A stretch of DNA of 64,000 nucleotides. It comes from Mesobacillus jeotgali. GTDB lineage: Bacteria; Bacillota; Bacilli; Bacillales; Cytobacillaceae. The translations under genes were made by a program, and so were the position numbers. The notes under the pieces are model-generated. The model searched no databases and was not told the DNA's origin. It worked only from the letters and a program-made list of their open reading frames with translations. This document shows, piece by piece, positions 7,537 to 15,526 of this stretch (position 1 is its first letter; the number at the start of each line of letters is the position of its first letter). The DNA is taken from assembly GCF_900166585.1 (NCBI RefSeq), contig NZ_FVZC01000007.1:124001-188000 (forward strand). Direction: 5' to 3'.

Positions 7537-8089
7537 GTTTGGCAAGCCGAATTTCTTTGACCTTCTGATAGGTTTCCTCTGGCCACCATGCTCCGCAGTC
7601 ATCGGAGACGATACAGGCGGCACACTTTTCAAAATCGTAGACCTTCATCCCGCTGATGGGCGGGGAATAAAGGTGGAGAGTGACGAGTCCCGCTTCGCCA
7701 TCTGCCTGCATTTTATGAATCCCTTTCCGTGGAGCGTAGAAGTCTTTTCCCTGATGGTGAAACTCCTTAAACAGCTCTTTGGGCAGGCTGTTGCCATTGA
7801 CTTCGTAAACTGAATTAACAGATGTCCCACCGAGAACCAGGATCCAGCCATGGGAATCACCATGATCGTGTGGAGCGCATTCTAAATCTGACCAGTTCAT
7901 CACCAGAAGCTCGACATCCTCGCTTTTGTACAAAAGTTTACGAAAATAAGGCTTTCCAGAAGCAGATTTAAGTTCTGGCTTTAAATTTGCAACGGTCATG
8001 TTGAGCTTGCCGAGGGCCTCTTTCATCTCGGTTTTTGATGGAGCTTTAAGCGAATCCAATATTCTTTTGGCCTGAGGATTTAAAGTCAT
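7511..8089 (-). CDS. Cysteine dioxygenase family protein
   Basis: 192 residues counted from the ATG at 8089, chosen because AGGAGGAAGG precedes it; an earlier in-frame ATG (8110) overlaps the stop of the upstream gene. The cupin fold carries APHDHGDSHGW (His74, His76) and His125 in APRKGIHKM, the 3-His iron site of thiol dioxygenases. The enzyme oxidises L-cysteine (or a related thiol) to the sulfinate with O2 in the cytosol. Cys171/174 near CAACIVSDDCG are unusual extra cysteines. It is coupled to an EamA exporter gene immediately upstream, which could export cysteine or its product; this link is inferred. Confidence 0.85.
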   Translation of the reverse strand: MTLNPQAKRILDSLKAPSKTEMKEALGKLNMTVANLKPELKSASGKPYFRKLLYKSEDVELLVMNWSDLECAPHDHGDSHGWILVLGGTSVNSVYEVNGNSLPKELFKEFHHQGKDFYAPRKGIHKMQADGEAGLVTLHLYSPPISGMKVYDFEKCAACIVSDDCGAWWPEETYQKVKEIRLAKQEDGSHIS

Positions 8090-8106
8090 ACAACCTTCCT
8101 CCTGAT

Positions 8107-9033
8107 TCATGGTGATTTTTTTAGGAAAAAGCGCAAAAGCATGGGAACTAGACCACCGTTTACAATTATCACTCCTATTATGATTATGATTCCGCCTATA
8201 GCACTTATGAGGATGAATTTTTCATGTAAAAGAATAATGGCGAAAATCAGGGTGACCAAAGGCTCGAGATATAAGAAAATGGATACCTTTGAAGCATCTA
8301 ATACTTCCAGTGCTTTTCCCCAATACCAATATCCAATTCCAGACACGAATATAGCAAGGAACAGAAGATTTGCCCATTCTGTTTGTGACAGTAAGGGCAG
8401 GGACTCCCAGCCTCTGTTCCGGATTAAAAAAGGGAGAGTGAGTACGAAGCCGGTTAAGCTCATGTAAAATGTTACGACAACAGCAGGGTAAGGAATGCGC
8501 ATTTTTTTTAAAAGGATGGAATAGACTGCCCAGTTCAGCGTACTCAGGATCATCAGAATGAAGCCGATGTTCATGGAGAACTCAAAGGAGTGGCCGCTTC
8601 GAGTGGTAGTGACCATAAAGACTCCGGTTACCGCAATAAGCATTCCGGCTGCTTTTTTCACATTCATCTTTTCATGCAAAAATAGACCTGAGAGGATGAC
8701 AGTGAAAATAGGAGAAAATGAAATCAGCCAGCCGGCAGAAGAGGCAGAAATCGTTAACAAGGCCGTCGCCTGCAGCACTTGATGGACGAAGATACCCAGT
8801 ATTCCGAGGACAACAAGATGAGGGATATACCCAATTGAAATACGGAGCCGTGAGCCCTGGAGCATTAATATCATCAATAAAAACAAAGCCCCTAAACCAA
8901 AGCGGAACACCAATATGGAATAGGGATCGAGCTTATCAAGCAGGGCTTTTGCAGAAACAAAGGAAACTCCCCAGAAGCTGATCGATAAAAGTGCGTAAAG
9001 CGAAGCGGTAAGCTTGGAACGAAACGGAACCAT
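8107..9033 (-). CDS. EamA/DMT family transporter
   Basis: 308 residues, ten predicted membrane segments arranged as two EamA repeats (about residues 10-140 and 153-293), starting at an ATG. Typical DMT signatures are FWGVSFVSAKALL at the N-terminus and a Glu in the second repeat (FLYLEPLVTLIFA). Such carriers export amino acids or metabolites. It overlaps or abuts the cysteine dioxygenase gene, so they form an operon; the substrate is unknown. Confidence 0.88.
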   Translation of the reverse strand: MVPFRSKLTASLYALLSISFWGVSFVSAKALLDKLDPYSILVFRFGLGALFLLMILMLQGSRLRISIGYIPHLVVLGILGIFVHQVLQATALLTISASSAGWLISFSPIFTVILSGLFLHEKMNVKKAAGMLIAVTGVFMVTTTRSGHSFEFSMNIGFILMILSTLNWAVYSILLKKMRIPYPAVVVTFYMSLTGFVLTLPFLIRNRGWESLPLLSQTEWANLLFLAIFVSGIGYWYWGKALEVLDASKVSIFLYLEPLVTLIFAIILLHEKFILISAIGGIIIIIGVIIVNGGLVPMLLRFFLKKSP

Positions 9034-9161
9034 TGCTTAAATCCTTTCTGCTGAACAGTTTTCTATCATTCTATGCTCGTCCTTCAAGAAGAAGAATAAA
9101 TGAAAAAACCCAAGATTATTTACAAAATTATGTAAATCGGAGATAATAAAGCAAATGGTTT

Positions 9162-9203
9162 AGGAGGGAAAGTAAGTTTATGGAACCAACATCTAATTGC
9201 TGA
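9162..9203 (+). CDS. Candidate 7-codon leader peptide of the ABC-F gene
   Basis: AGGAGG at 9162 is followed 12 bases later by ATG and a mini-ORF encoding MEPTSNC then TGA (9180-9203). The end of its ribosome site pairs with a segment 135 bp downstream, as expected for a translation-sensing leader. Whether it is translated is inferred only. Confidence 0.4.
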   Translation, partial: RRESKFMEPTSNC

Positions 9204-9314
9204 TTAATAATTTTATTAATAAGGGTTTTGTATTGAGTATAAAAAGCCTATCTGAATAGGTTTATTTCGTTATGCTCTTTATGGAATTGCAGCGATTAGA
9301 AGAAAACTTACTTT
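9169..9314 (+). promoter_or_regulatory. Long-range inverted repeat in ABC-F leader
   Basis: AAAGTAAGTTT (9169-9179), between the leader ribosome site and its ATG, is the exact complement of AAACTTACTTT (9304-9314). A smaller hairpin (AAGCCTAT/ATAGGTTT, about 9243-9262) lies between the arms. The arrangement suggests alternative RNA folds upstream of a terminator. Confidence 0.55.
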
Positions 9315-9378
9315 ACTGAATCGGGATAGTGATATTTTGGCATGGGCTTATTTGGGCTTGCTGAACATGTTGATTCAA

Positions 9379-9405
9379 GACTGTAGGGATTCCTGCAGTC
9401 TTTTT
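9379..9405 (+). terminator. Intrinsic terminator/attenuator in the leader of the ABC-F gene
   Basis: GACTGTAGG / CCTGCAGTC 9-bp stem (one G-U) with loop GATT and then TTTTT. It stands about 90 bp before the ABC-F start and after the leader ORF, with no full gene for it to terminate, so it is read as an attenuator. Confidence 0.7.
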
Positions 9406-9493
9406 ATATTGAAAAAAAGGAATAGTAAATGGGTTCTTCTTTGTGCTGTCCATAAAAAGCGTAGCTTCATTATGGATGAAAGAAGGGATTTGT

Positions 9494-11401
9494 ATGTTGG
9501 AACTGAAAGTGCATGGAATTAAAAAATATATGGAAGCGACGCTTGTCGTGAATAGTTTTACGTTGGAAGCTTTTGAAGGGGATAAGGTCGGGATTGTCGG
9601 GGCAAACGGAAGCGGCAAAAGCACGATTCTTAAAGTGATTGCTGGAATCGAGCCAATGCATTATTATCCTGGCTACCCACAGACCTCGAGCCCGGGCTAT
9701 GATGAAGGGTTGATTCATCGTCCGAGGGGAGCGTCGTTCGCTTACTTGGAACAGATGCCTTTGTATCCTGCCGGCCTGAAAGTAATTGATGTGCTGAAAC
9801 TGGCTTTTGAAGAGGTTCATGACGTTGAAAGACAGATGCGTGAAATCGAGGCAAAGATGCAGGTTTTAGAGGATGCGGCACTGGAAAAAGCGCTCAATAA
9901 ATATAGTGATTTGGTGAATCTATATGAAGCAAAGGGCGGTTATGAACAGGAGGAAAAGCTAAGCAGGGTTTGCACCGGGCTTAAGTTTACGGAAGACTTT
10001 TTGCAGAGGGATTTCGACTTGCTGAGCGGAGGGGAGAAAACATCGGTTGGTCTCGGAAAAATCCTGGTTCACCAGCCGGATATCCTGCTGCTCGATGAGC
10101 CGACTAACCATCTGGATATGGAATCGATTGAATGGCTCGAAGGCTTTTTGAAAAATTATAAAGGCATCGTGCTGATCGTCTCGCATGATCGTTACTTCCT
10201 GGATAACGTCGTGAACAAAATCGTCGAGATTGAGGACATGGAAACAATCAGCTACAAGGGAAACTACTCGGCTTTTATCAGTCAAAAGGAAGAAAATATG
10301 CGGGTGCAATATGAGCATTTCCGTGAGCAGCAAAAAAAGGTCAATAATATGGAGAAGCAGGTGACGAGCCTGCGTGACTGGGCGATGCGCGCAGACAATA
10401 ACAAGTTCTTTCGGCGCGCGGCGAGCATCCAGAAAAAGCTCGATAAACTAGACCGAATTGATAAACCAATTTTTGAGCGCAGGAATATGAGGCTGCATTT
10501 CAATGATGCCAATAGGTCGGGAAAAGAGACAATCAAGGCTGTGGGGTTGTCAAAGCGGTATGATGATAAGGTGATTTTTGACGGGGCTGATTTGATGGTC
10601 CATTATGGCGAGCGAGTCGGGATGGTTGGAGCCAATGGCAGCGGGAAAACGACCTTCCTGAAGATGCTTTTGGGCGAGGAAGATCCGGATGCTGGAGTGG
10701 TTGAGCTGGGGGCGAATGTAATGGCTGCTTACCTGCCCCAGAAGATTGTTTTTGAAAATGAAGAGCTTACGGTACTTGAGTGCTTCCGGGAGGGAATCTG
10801 GATTGTCGAAGGCAAGGCAAGAGAGTATCTGGCGAAGTTCATGTTTTACAAAAAGAGTGTCTTCAAAAAAGTGAAATTCCTGTCAGGCGGCGAGCGGATC
10901 CGTCTCAAACTGGCGATGCTGATGTTCGATGATATCAACTTGCTGATTCTCGATGAGCCGACGAATCATCTGGACATCGATTCCATTGAGACACTTGAGG
11001 CCGCTCTGGAAGATTTCAAAGGCACGATTTTCTTCATTTCCCACGACCGATATTTCATCAATAAAATCGGCGAGCGCGTGATTGCGATTGAGGACTGCGG
11101 GTTGAAAAGCTATCAGGGTAATTATGATGATTATAAAAGAGAGAGAGCAGCGATCGAGGCGGTGCCCGTTTTTAAGGAGAAGAAGGAAAAGGCGGGATTG
11201 CTTCAGCAGGTGCAGCAACCGGATCCTGGCGGGAAGCTTTTAAGAAGAATAGAAAGCCTCGAAAAGGAAATCTCGGAGCTTGATTTAGTGATGGGCGTTA
11301 AACAGGATTATGCAGAGCTTGATCAGCTGTATAGCAGGAAACTCGAATTGAACAGCGAGCTTGAGCAGGCGATGGAGATGTGGTTGAGCGCCGGGGAGTA
11401 A
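9494..11401 (+). CDS. ABC-F family ATPase (ribosome-acting, possible antibiotic resistance type)
   Basis: 635 residues from the ATG at 9494 (AGAAGGGATTTGT upstream); an in-frame ATG 51 bases earlier lacks a ribosome site. Two ABC domains: Walker A GANGSGKST and GANGSGKTT, signatures LSGGEKTSVG and LSGGERIRLK, Walker B LLLDEPTNHLD and LLILDEPTNHLD, and no membrane segment. The basic interdomain linker (about residues 265-350) is the part that reaches into the ribosome in this class. A C-terminal coiled extension follows. ABC-F proteins rescue or protect ribosomes. The attenuator-like leader resembles those of antibiotic-inducible members such as VmlR, so a drug-protection role is plausible but unproven. 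Confidence 0.9.
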   Translation: MLELKVHGIKKYMEATLVVNSFTLEAFEGDKVGIVGANGSGKSTILKVIAGIEPMHYYPGYPQTSSPGYDEGLIHRPRGASFAYLEQMPLYPAGLKVIDVLKLAFEEVHDVERQMREIEAKMQVLEDAALEKALNKYSDLVNLYEAKGGYEQEEKLSRVCTGLKFTEDFLQRDFDLLSGGEKTSVGLGKILVHQPDILLLDEPTNHLDMESIEWLEGFLKNYKGIVLIVSHDRYFLDNVVNKIVEIEDMETISYKGNYSAFISQKEENMRVQYEHFREQQKKVNNMEKQVTSLRDWAMRADNNKFFRRAASIQKKLDKLDRIDKPIFERRNMRLHFNDANRSGKETIKAVGLSKRYDDKVIFDGADLMVHYGERVGMVGANGSGKTTFLKMLLGEEDPDAGVVELGANVMAAYLPQKIVFENEELTVLECFREGIWIVEGKAREYLAKFMFYKKSVFKKVKFLSGGERIRLKLAMLMFDDINLLILDEPTNHLDIDSIETLEAALEDFKGTIFFISHDRYFINKIGERVIAIEDCGLKSYQGNYDDYKRERAAIEAVPVFKEKKEKAGLLQQVQQPDPGGKLLRRIESLEKEISELDLVMGVKQDYAELDQLYSRKLELNSELEQAMEMWLSAGE

Positions 11402-11407
11402 GAGAGG

Positions 11408-11439
11408 AGAAGCATGGATTCGTTCATGCTTCTTTTTTT
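11408..11439 (+). terminator. Terminator of ABC-F gene
   Basis: AGAAGCATG / CATGCTTCT stem with loop GATTCGTT and seven T residues. Confidence 0.85.
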
Positions 11440-11506
11440 GTTGCTGGCAAAGGATACTTGGGGGAGATGACAGCTATTTTAAAAGTCAGCCTTTTGGTTC
11501 TTTAGA

Positions 11507-11983
11507 CAGCTTCGGGGACGTTTGGTGGTGCTTGGGCAAAAGCTGTCAGAAGTAAGGAGAACTTTGGACAGGTTTGGTGGTGCTTGGGCAAAGGGCTGTC
11601 AGAAGTAAGGAGACCTTTGGACAGGTTTGGGGGTACTGGGCAAAAGCTGTCAGAAGTAAGGGGAACTTTGGACAGGTTTGGTGGTGCTTGGGCAAAAGCT
11701 GTCAGAAGTAAGGGGAACTTTGGACAGGTTTGGGGGTACTGGGGCAAAAGCTGTCAGAAGTAAGGGGAACTTTGGACAGGTTTGGTGGTGCTTGGGCAAA
11801 AGCTGTCAGAAGTAAGGAGAACTTTGGACAGGTTTGGTGGTGCTTGGGCAAAAGCTGTCAGAAGTAAGGGGAACTTTGGACAGGTTTGGTGGTGCTTGGG
11901 CAAAAGCTGTCAGAAGTGAGCTGAACTTTGGACAGGTTTGGTGGTGCTTGGGCAAAAGCTGTCAGAAGTAAGGGAACTTTGGA
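11507..11983 (+). repeat. Palindromic tandem array A (about 9 units of about 52 bp)
   Basis: Nine units of 51-53 bp. Each has CTGTCAGAAGT / ACTTTGGACAG arms around a 7-base loop, then a G-rich linker (GGTTTGGTGGTGCTTGGGCA). The arms are constant while the loop varies (AAGGAGA, AAGGGGA). Open frames inside are by-products of repetition. It lies between the ABC-F terminator and tspO, codirectional genes. The same palindrome builds array D at 41 kb with a different linker. Confidence 0.9.
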
Positions 11984-12017
11984 GAGGTTTGCGTTCGCAA
12001 CCTCAAAGGTTTTTTTC
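11984..12017 (+). terminator. Hairpin with T-run at the end of array A
   Basis: GAGGTTTGC / GCAACCTC stem (one bulge), loop GTTC, then AAAGGTTTTTTT. If array A is transcribed rightward, this would terminate it just before tspO. Confidence 0.55.
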
Positions 12018-12058
12018 ACAGATATTAGGTAAAAGTATGAAAAAGGCAGGTGAGAATC

Positions 12059-12547
12059 ATGAGTGTATTTGCGGTGAATGGGAAGGTCGACAAGGGGAAA
12101 TTGGTGAAGGAGTTATTGATTCCTGTTGTTGGCGGAATGGTGACGGGGATGATTGCGACGAGGAATGCGAAGGAGAAGTACAGGAAGCTGAAGCAACCGG
12201 AGTTTGCACCGCCTTCATGGGTGTTTCCGGTGGTGTGGACGGGTCTGTATGCGACGATGGGACTGGCGAATTATCGGGTTTCGATGAAAAAGAAGCCAAC
12301 TGCAGCGGCGGAGGCTCTTTATGATATCCAGCTTGGGTTAAACTTTCTCTGGTCGTTCTTATTTTTCAAATGGAACCTGCGGGGGACTGCTTTTGCGGAG
12401 ATCGGCCTGCTCCTGGGTATGATTACGTTAACAACTTATCAATATTATCAAAAAGATAAAGTTGCTGGCAGGCTGATGCTGCCTTATATCGCATGGGTGT
12501 CATATGCGCTCCGGCTCAATTACAGCATGTGGAAGTTAAATAACTGA
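12059..12547 (+). CDS. tspO: TspO/MBR family membrane protein
   Basis: 162 residues, five hydrophobic helices, with the family signatures KQPEFAPPSWVFPVVWTGLY and NFLWSFLFF. The ATG at 12059 has AGGTGAG upstream. TspO binds tetrapyrroles and in bacteria is tied to porphyrin or stress handling. The N-terminus (VNGKVDKGKLVKE) is slightly longer than in the shortest homologues. Codon use is GC-rich early, which produces a long shadow frame. No partner genes follow. Confidence 0.92.
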   Translation: MSVFAVNGKVDKGKLVKELLIPVVGGMVTGMIATRNAKEKYRKLKQPEFAPPSWVFPVVWTGLYATMGLANYRVSMKKKPTAAAEALYDIQLGLNFLWSFLFFKWNLRGTAFAEIGLLLGMITLTTYQYYQKDKVAGRLMLPYIAWVSYALRLNYSMWKLNN

Positions 12548-12703
12548 GAGGGTAGCTGATACTCTCTCTTTTTAAAAAAAATGTGAAACTTTTCCAAACT
12601 ACTGTCCGTCTAAATTAATAGACTTCCAATCATTGGTTGATTAAAAGTTTGATAGAGCGGGAATACTATTCCTAACAACATATTAAATCGGAGGTAGATT
12701 ACA

Positions 12704-12811
12704 ATGAAACAAATCACTGAATTTATGAATGAAGAAGGTTTTGAGCTGAAGGGTTATGTTTCTCAATTATTTGAACAAGCTTCTGAAAAAGAAGACAAGA
12801 AAAAACGCTGA
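12704..12811 (+). CDS. Small protein, 35 aa, unknown
   Basis: MKQITEFMNEEGFELKGYVS... ends in a Lys/Arg-rich tail. The ATG is preceded by CGGAGGTAG at good distance, and the stop lies in the stem of a strong terminator, so this is a genuine compact transcription unit. No relative recognised. Confidence 0.6.
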   Translation: MKQITEFMNEEGFELKGYVSQLFEQASEKEDKKKR

Positions 12812-12837
12812 TCGCAGCAGGCTGATCAGCGTTTTTT
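12800..12837. terminator. Strong bidirectional terminator
   Basis: AACGCTGATC / GATCAGCGTT perfect stem flanked by A and T runs; it serves the 35-aa gene and the convergent redoxin gene. Confidence 0.85.
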
Positions 12838-13374
12838 CATTTGCTCCAATACGTCATCAATTTTTGCGTGGTCCTCTGGTGATTCATCGATATGCTTCCA
12901 CAAGAGTTCTCCTTCGGCTGAATAGAGCCATGTTCCTCCCTGGATGTAAACGTCCTGTGTTTTCATCGATTTCAATACAAATTCTTTCTGCTTTTCCTCT
13001 TTAGGGATAAAGTCTTTGACCTGTCCAGTAATGAATCTAATTCCGGCTTTCGTTAGCAGCTTCCATTTAGGCATCGTTTTATGGCCCATGCCACGGTATG
13101 CTTCCCTTGAAGGATCGCCGAGGATCGGGAAAGGGAATGGCCCGAAATGGTCAATGAACTGCTTTATAAATGTTCCTTTGGACGGGGCCACAGCAATAAC
13201 CTGGTAGCCTGTCGCTTCTACTTCATTTATTCGCTCACGCAACTGCGTGAGATATGCCCGGCAAACGGGTCAGCCAAGGTGGCGGACGAAAACGGCCATT
13301 GTCGGCTTTCCCTGGATGGCTGTTTCCAAACTGATCGTTTTTTCTGGATCGGTTGTTTCCAATACAAAGTTCAT
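12826..13374 (-). CDS. Candidate selenoprotein: peroxiredoxin-like (AhpC-TSA_2/SelU-like) with in-frame UGA
   Basis: The frame from the ATG at 13374 (AGGAGGG 7 bases upstream) is open for 182 codons except one TGA at 13270-13272, codon 35. Readthrough gives FVRHLG-U-PVCRAYLTQL, i.e. UxxC exactly where thioredoxin-fold PRX-like proteins have their CxxC/UxxC site. The downstream part (IAVAPSKGTF, FPFPILGDPSREAYRGMG, YIQGGTWLYSAEGELLWKHI) is intact AhpC-TSA_2 sequence. A perfect 7-bp hairpin with loop AGUU begins 18 nt after the UGA, in the position of a bacterial SECIS. A standard gene finder would call only the active-site-free stump from 13242. Probably a cytosolic thiol oxidoreductase. Alternative: a Cys-to-stop mutation, judged less likely. 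Confidence 0.8.
13234..13251 (-). promoter_or_regulatory. SECIS-like hairpin downstream of in-frame UGA
   Basis: On the mRNA strand CUCACGCAGUUGCGUGAG forms a 7-bp stem with tetraloop AGUU containing the G (and GU) typical of SelB-binding bacterial SECIS loops. The loop is about 25 nt after the UGA. Confidence 0.65.
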
Positions 13375-13446
13375 CTTGAGCCCTCCTTTGTTCCACTATA
13401 TTAAACTCTGCTCTTTAAAGAAAGAGTTAATGTTCTTTAACAATCC

Positions 13447-13496
13447 TTTTCAATTAATTTACAACTCCTTAAAACACCGTTAATAACCTTCTAGTA
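13447..13496 (+). promoter_or_regulatory. PhoP box upstream of pstS
   Basis: Five hexamers spaced exactly 11 bp: TTTTCA, TTTACA, TTAAAA, TTAATA, CTAGTA. This matches the Bacillus PhoP pattern TT(A/T/C)A(C/T)A with 5-bp gaps, and lies about 50-95 bp upstream of the pstS start. Confidence 0.75.
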
Positions 13497-13542
13497 ATCT
13501 TGTACTTGTAGCAACGGACAAAATATTAGGGGGAATTAAGGG

Positions 13543-14514
13543 ATGAAGAGTTTTAAAAAGTTAGCGATGTTTACCATGCTTGCGTCTGTAATGGCCTTTG
13601 GGACTGCTTGTTCAGATGGAGAGAGCAATGCGGAAGCGAAGAATGGCTCTAATGGAAATGAAACTCAACTTGAAGGCAGCGTCGTGATTGACGGTTCTGG
13701 CACGGTCTACCCATTCATGGCAAAAATGGCTGAGAACTATATGGGCAAGCAGGAAGATGTATCTGTGGAAGTAAGCCGCTCAGGGACTTCTGCTGGTTTC
13801 AAGAAATTCCTTGTTGAAGACGGTACGGACTACAATGATGCTTCACGCCAGATCAAAGACGAAGAAAAGGCAAAAGCTGAAGAGCTTGGCATCGATGTGA
13901 AAGAAATGAAGGTCGCTTTGGATGGCTTGACGATCGTCATCAATAAAGAAAATGACTGGGCGAAGGACCTGACAAAAGAAGAAATCGTCGACATCTTCCT
14001 GGCTGAAGGCGGCAAGAAGAAATGGTCTGATGTACGCCCTGAATTCCCGGATGAGCCAATCAACACATATGGACCAAATGAAAACCATGGCACCTACGAA
14101 TTCATGTTTGAAAACATTTTAGAAGAAAAAGATCTGGTTGAAGGCATCAACCTGCAGCAGGACTACTCCACACTGGTTGACCTTGTTTCCAAGGATAAAA
14201 ACGGGATCGGCTTTTTCGGATATGGCTACTATGCGAACAACAAAGATAAATTGGCTGCAGTGAATGTGGATTTCGGAAATGGGCCTGTTGAACCGTCACT
14301 ATCAACAATTAAAGAAGATGGAGATTACGCACCGTTCACACGCCCTGTATTCACATACTTGAACGTAAACAAAGCCAAGGAGAAGGCAGAGGTACTTGAC
14401 TACGCAATGTATACGATGAAAAATGCACAGGAAGTTGCTGCTGAAACTGGCTTCGCTCCATTGACTGATGATGATATCCAGGCGACATTAGCTGAACTGG
14501 AAAAATTGAAATAG
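13543..14514 (+). CDS. pstS: Phosphate ABC transporter substrate-binding lipoprotein PstS
   Basis: 323 residues, ATG after TAGGGGGAATTAAGG. The signal peptide ends in FGTAC (lipid-modified Cys23). Phosphate-binding loops are visible: DGSGTVYPFMAKMAE (about 50-64) and SRSGTSAGFKKF (about 83-94). The mature protein scavenges inorganic phosphate at the outer face of the membrane for PstCAB. No pst permease genes follow; the gene ends at a terminator, so it is a single-gene unit here. Just after the stop, 27-30 bases of its own 3' end (GCTGAATTGGAAAAATTGAA) are repeated. Confidence 0.93.
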   Translation: MKSFKKLAMFTMLASVMAFGTACSDGESNAEAKNGSNGNETQLEGSVVIDGSGTVYPFMAKMAENYMGKQEDVSVEVSRSGTSAGFKKFLVEDGTDYNDASRQIKDEEKAKAEELGIDVKEMKVALDGLTIVINKENDWAKDLTKEEIVDIFLAEGGKKKWSDVRPEFPDEPINTYGPNENHGTYEFMFENILEEKDLVEGINLQQDYSTLVDLVSKDKNGIGFFGYGYYANNKDKLAAVNVDFGNGPVEPSLSTIKEDGDYAPFTRPVFTYLNVNKAKEKAEVLDYAMYTMKNAQEVAAETGFAPLTDDDIQATLAELEKLK

Positions 14515-14555
14515 GTCAAAAAGTGAATTAGCTGAATTGGAAAAATTGAATTAGA
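14488..14555 (+). repeat. Short direct repeat duplicating the pstS 3' end
   Basis: TTAGCTGAACTGGAAAAATT at the end of pstS recurs as TTAGCTGAATTGGAAAAATT 36 bp later, including a second in-phase-looking stop. Probably a local slippage duplication. Confidence 0.7.
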
Positions 14556-14587
14556 CATAAAGAAGAATTATTAGAACAGGTAAAAGT

Positions 14588-14618
14588 AGAGTAGGGGGAT
14601 CCCCTATTCTTTTTTTTG
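14588..14618 (+). terminator. Terminator of pstS
   Basis: AGAGTAGGGG / CCCCTATTCT stem and a run of eight T. Confidence 0.85.
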
Positions 14619-14621
14619 ACC

Positions 14622-14650
14622 AAAAAAAAGAACAGTGGAGGTCCACTGTT
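14622..14650 (-). terminator. Terminator of the small minus-strand gene
   Basis: AACAGTGGA / TCCACTGTT perfect stem; the T run is on the minus strand (A8 at 14622-14629). Confidence 0.8.
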
Positions 14651-14819
14651 ATTCCCGCTCCAATGTCGCCATGAATCTATGGCGCTTTTTGGCGGTATTA
14701 AGCAGCCGTTCAATGGCAGCGAGTAAAGTCCCGCTCTCCTCATCAGACTTTGAATTAAGCAAAGCGAGTTTAAGTTCCGCCAGTTTTTGTTTTTCCTCCG
14801 GGGTCATGCTCTCCCTCAT
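14649..14819 (-). CDS. Small hypothetical protein, 56 aa
   Basis: MRESMTPEEKQKLAELKLAL... is a charged, helical cytosolic peptide. The ATG follows AGGAGG at 8 bases, and a strong terminator overlaps the stop. No family recognised. Confidence 0.6.
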   Translation of the reverse strand: MRESMTPEEKQKLAELKLALLNSKSDEESGTLLAAIERLLNTAKKRHRFMATLERE

Positions 14820-14898
14820 TCATTCAGCCTCCTTCCTGGCTTTGTTTCAGTTTAGAGGATAAATGTTAAGGGAATCCCGGGGTTATATTAAATATGGT

Positions 14899-15381
14899 TC
14901 AATTTTCAACCTTATTGGAAAGTTTCCGTATTCCTCCCATGACAAATCTTACCGCGAGGAAGGTAGAGGCGATGGAAGAGAAACTATATATGGAAGTCCA
15001 ATTTTTCTTGTATTTGATCAGCTTTGTATTGCGTTCGAGCCATGACTCTGCCATGGCAGAAGGTGCACTGAATAAAAGGGATTTAAGCAAAATGGAGATA
15101 ATACCGGAATTCCTGGTGACTTGATTAAAGTAAACGCAGCAAACGGGAAAAATCAGATAGCTAAAGATGACGCTGATATCAAAGGTTTTAAATAAGGATA
15201 CAGGATATTTTAAATACCCTTTCTTGACAAGCAGAGTATCAAGGATGGAAGCCAAATAGCTTTTCAAAAAGAAAATGAGCAGCCAGTCTTTGACAGGCGG
15301 TTTTCGCACCAGCCTGTAAAATGCGAAAATGCCAATGGCGATCAGCATCCTTAGTATGTTTTGTTCCGTGGTTCTCTTCAT
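14899..15381 (-). CDS. CBO0543-like membrane protein, 160 aa
   Basis: ATG behind GGGAGG. Four hydrophobic segments (about residues 7-22, 33-50, 66-88, 133-150). The motif KDWLLIFFLKSYLASILD and the pattern of TM helices are like the CBO0543 family of sporeformers, whose function is unknown. It is divergent from a second family-like gene at 15527, and a third lies at 16096. Confidence 0.65.
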   Translation of the reverse strand: MKRTTEQNILRMLIAIGIFAFYRLVRKPPVKDWLLIFFLKSYLASILDTLLVKKGYLKYPVSLFKTFDISVIFSYLIFPVCCVYFNQVTRNSGIISILLKSLLFSAPSAMAESWLERNTKLIKYKKNWTSIYSFSSIASTFLAVRFVMGGIRKLSNKVEN

Positions 15382-15526
15382 AATGGCAACCTCCCTGATC
15401 CTCCCAATCGCTACAGCTTTTTGTAGGTTGCCTTTATTTGCGTTATTTATTCTCCAAGATTGTGAACTGAGATTATTGGCTATACTGAAAAATGATTTCC
15501 TTTATTTGTATAGAAGAGGCGGGATT

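Noticed and set aside
9337..9522. 61-aa ORF upstream of the ABC-F gene
   Set aside because: Spans the terminator hairpin and has no ribosome site; part of the leader.
11502..11747. 81-aa minus-strand ORF with PPNLSKVPLTSDSFC repeats
   Set aside because: Inside array A; no start signal, frame kept only by chance indels between units.
11507..11983. CRISPR array
   Set aside because: Linkers are as repetitive as the palindromes, there are no unique spacers and no cas genes.
12826..13242. Redoxin-like gene starting at TTG 13242
   Set aside because: No ribosome site and lacks the active site; the longer frame with in-frame UGA and AGGAGG is better.
13234..13251. SECIS-like hairpin as a simple terminator
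   Set aside because: No T run follows on the minus strand and it lies inside a continuing coding frame.
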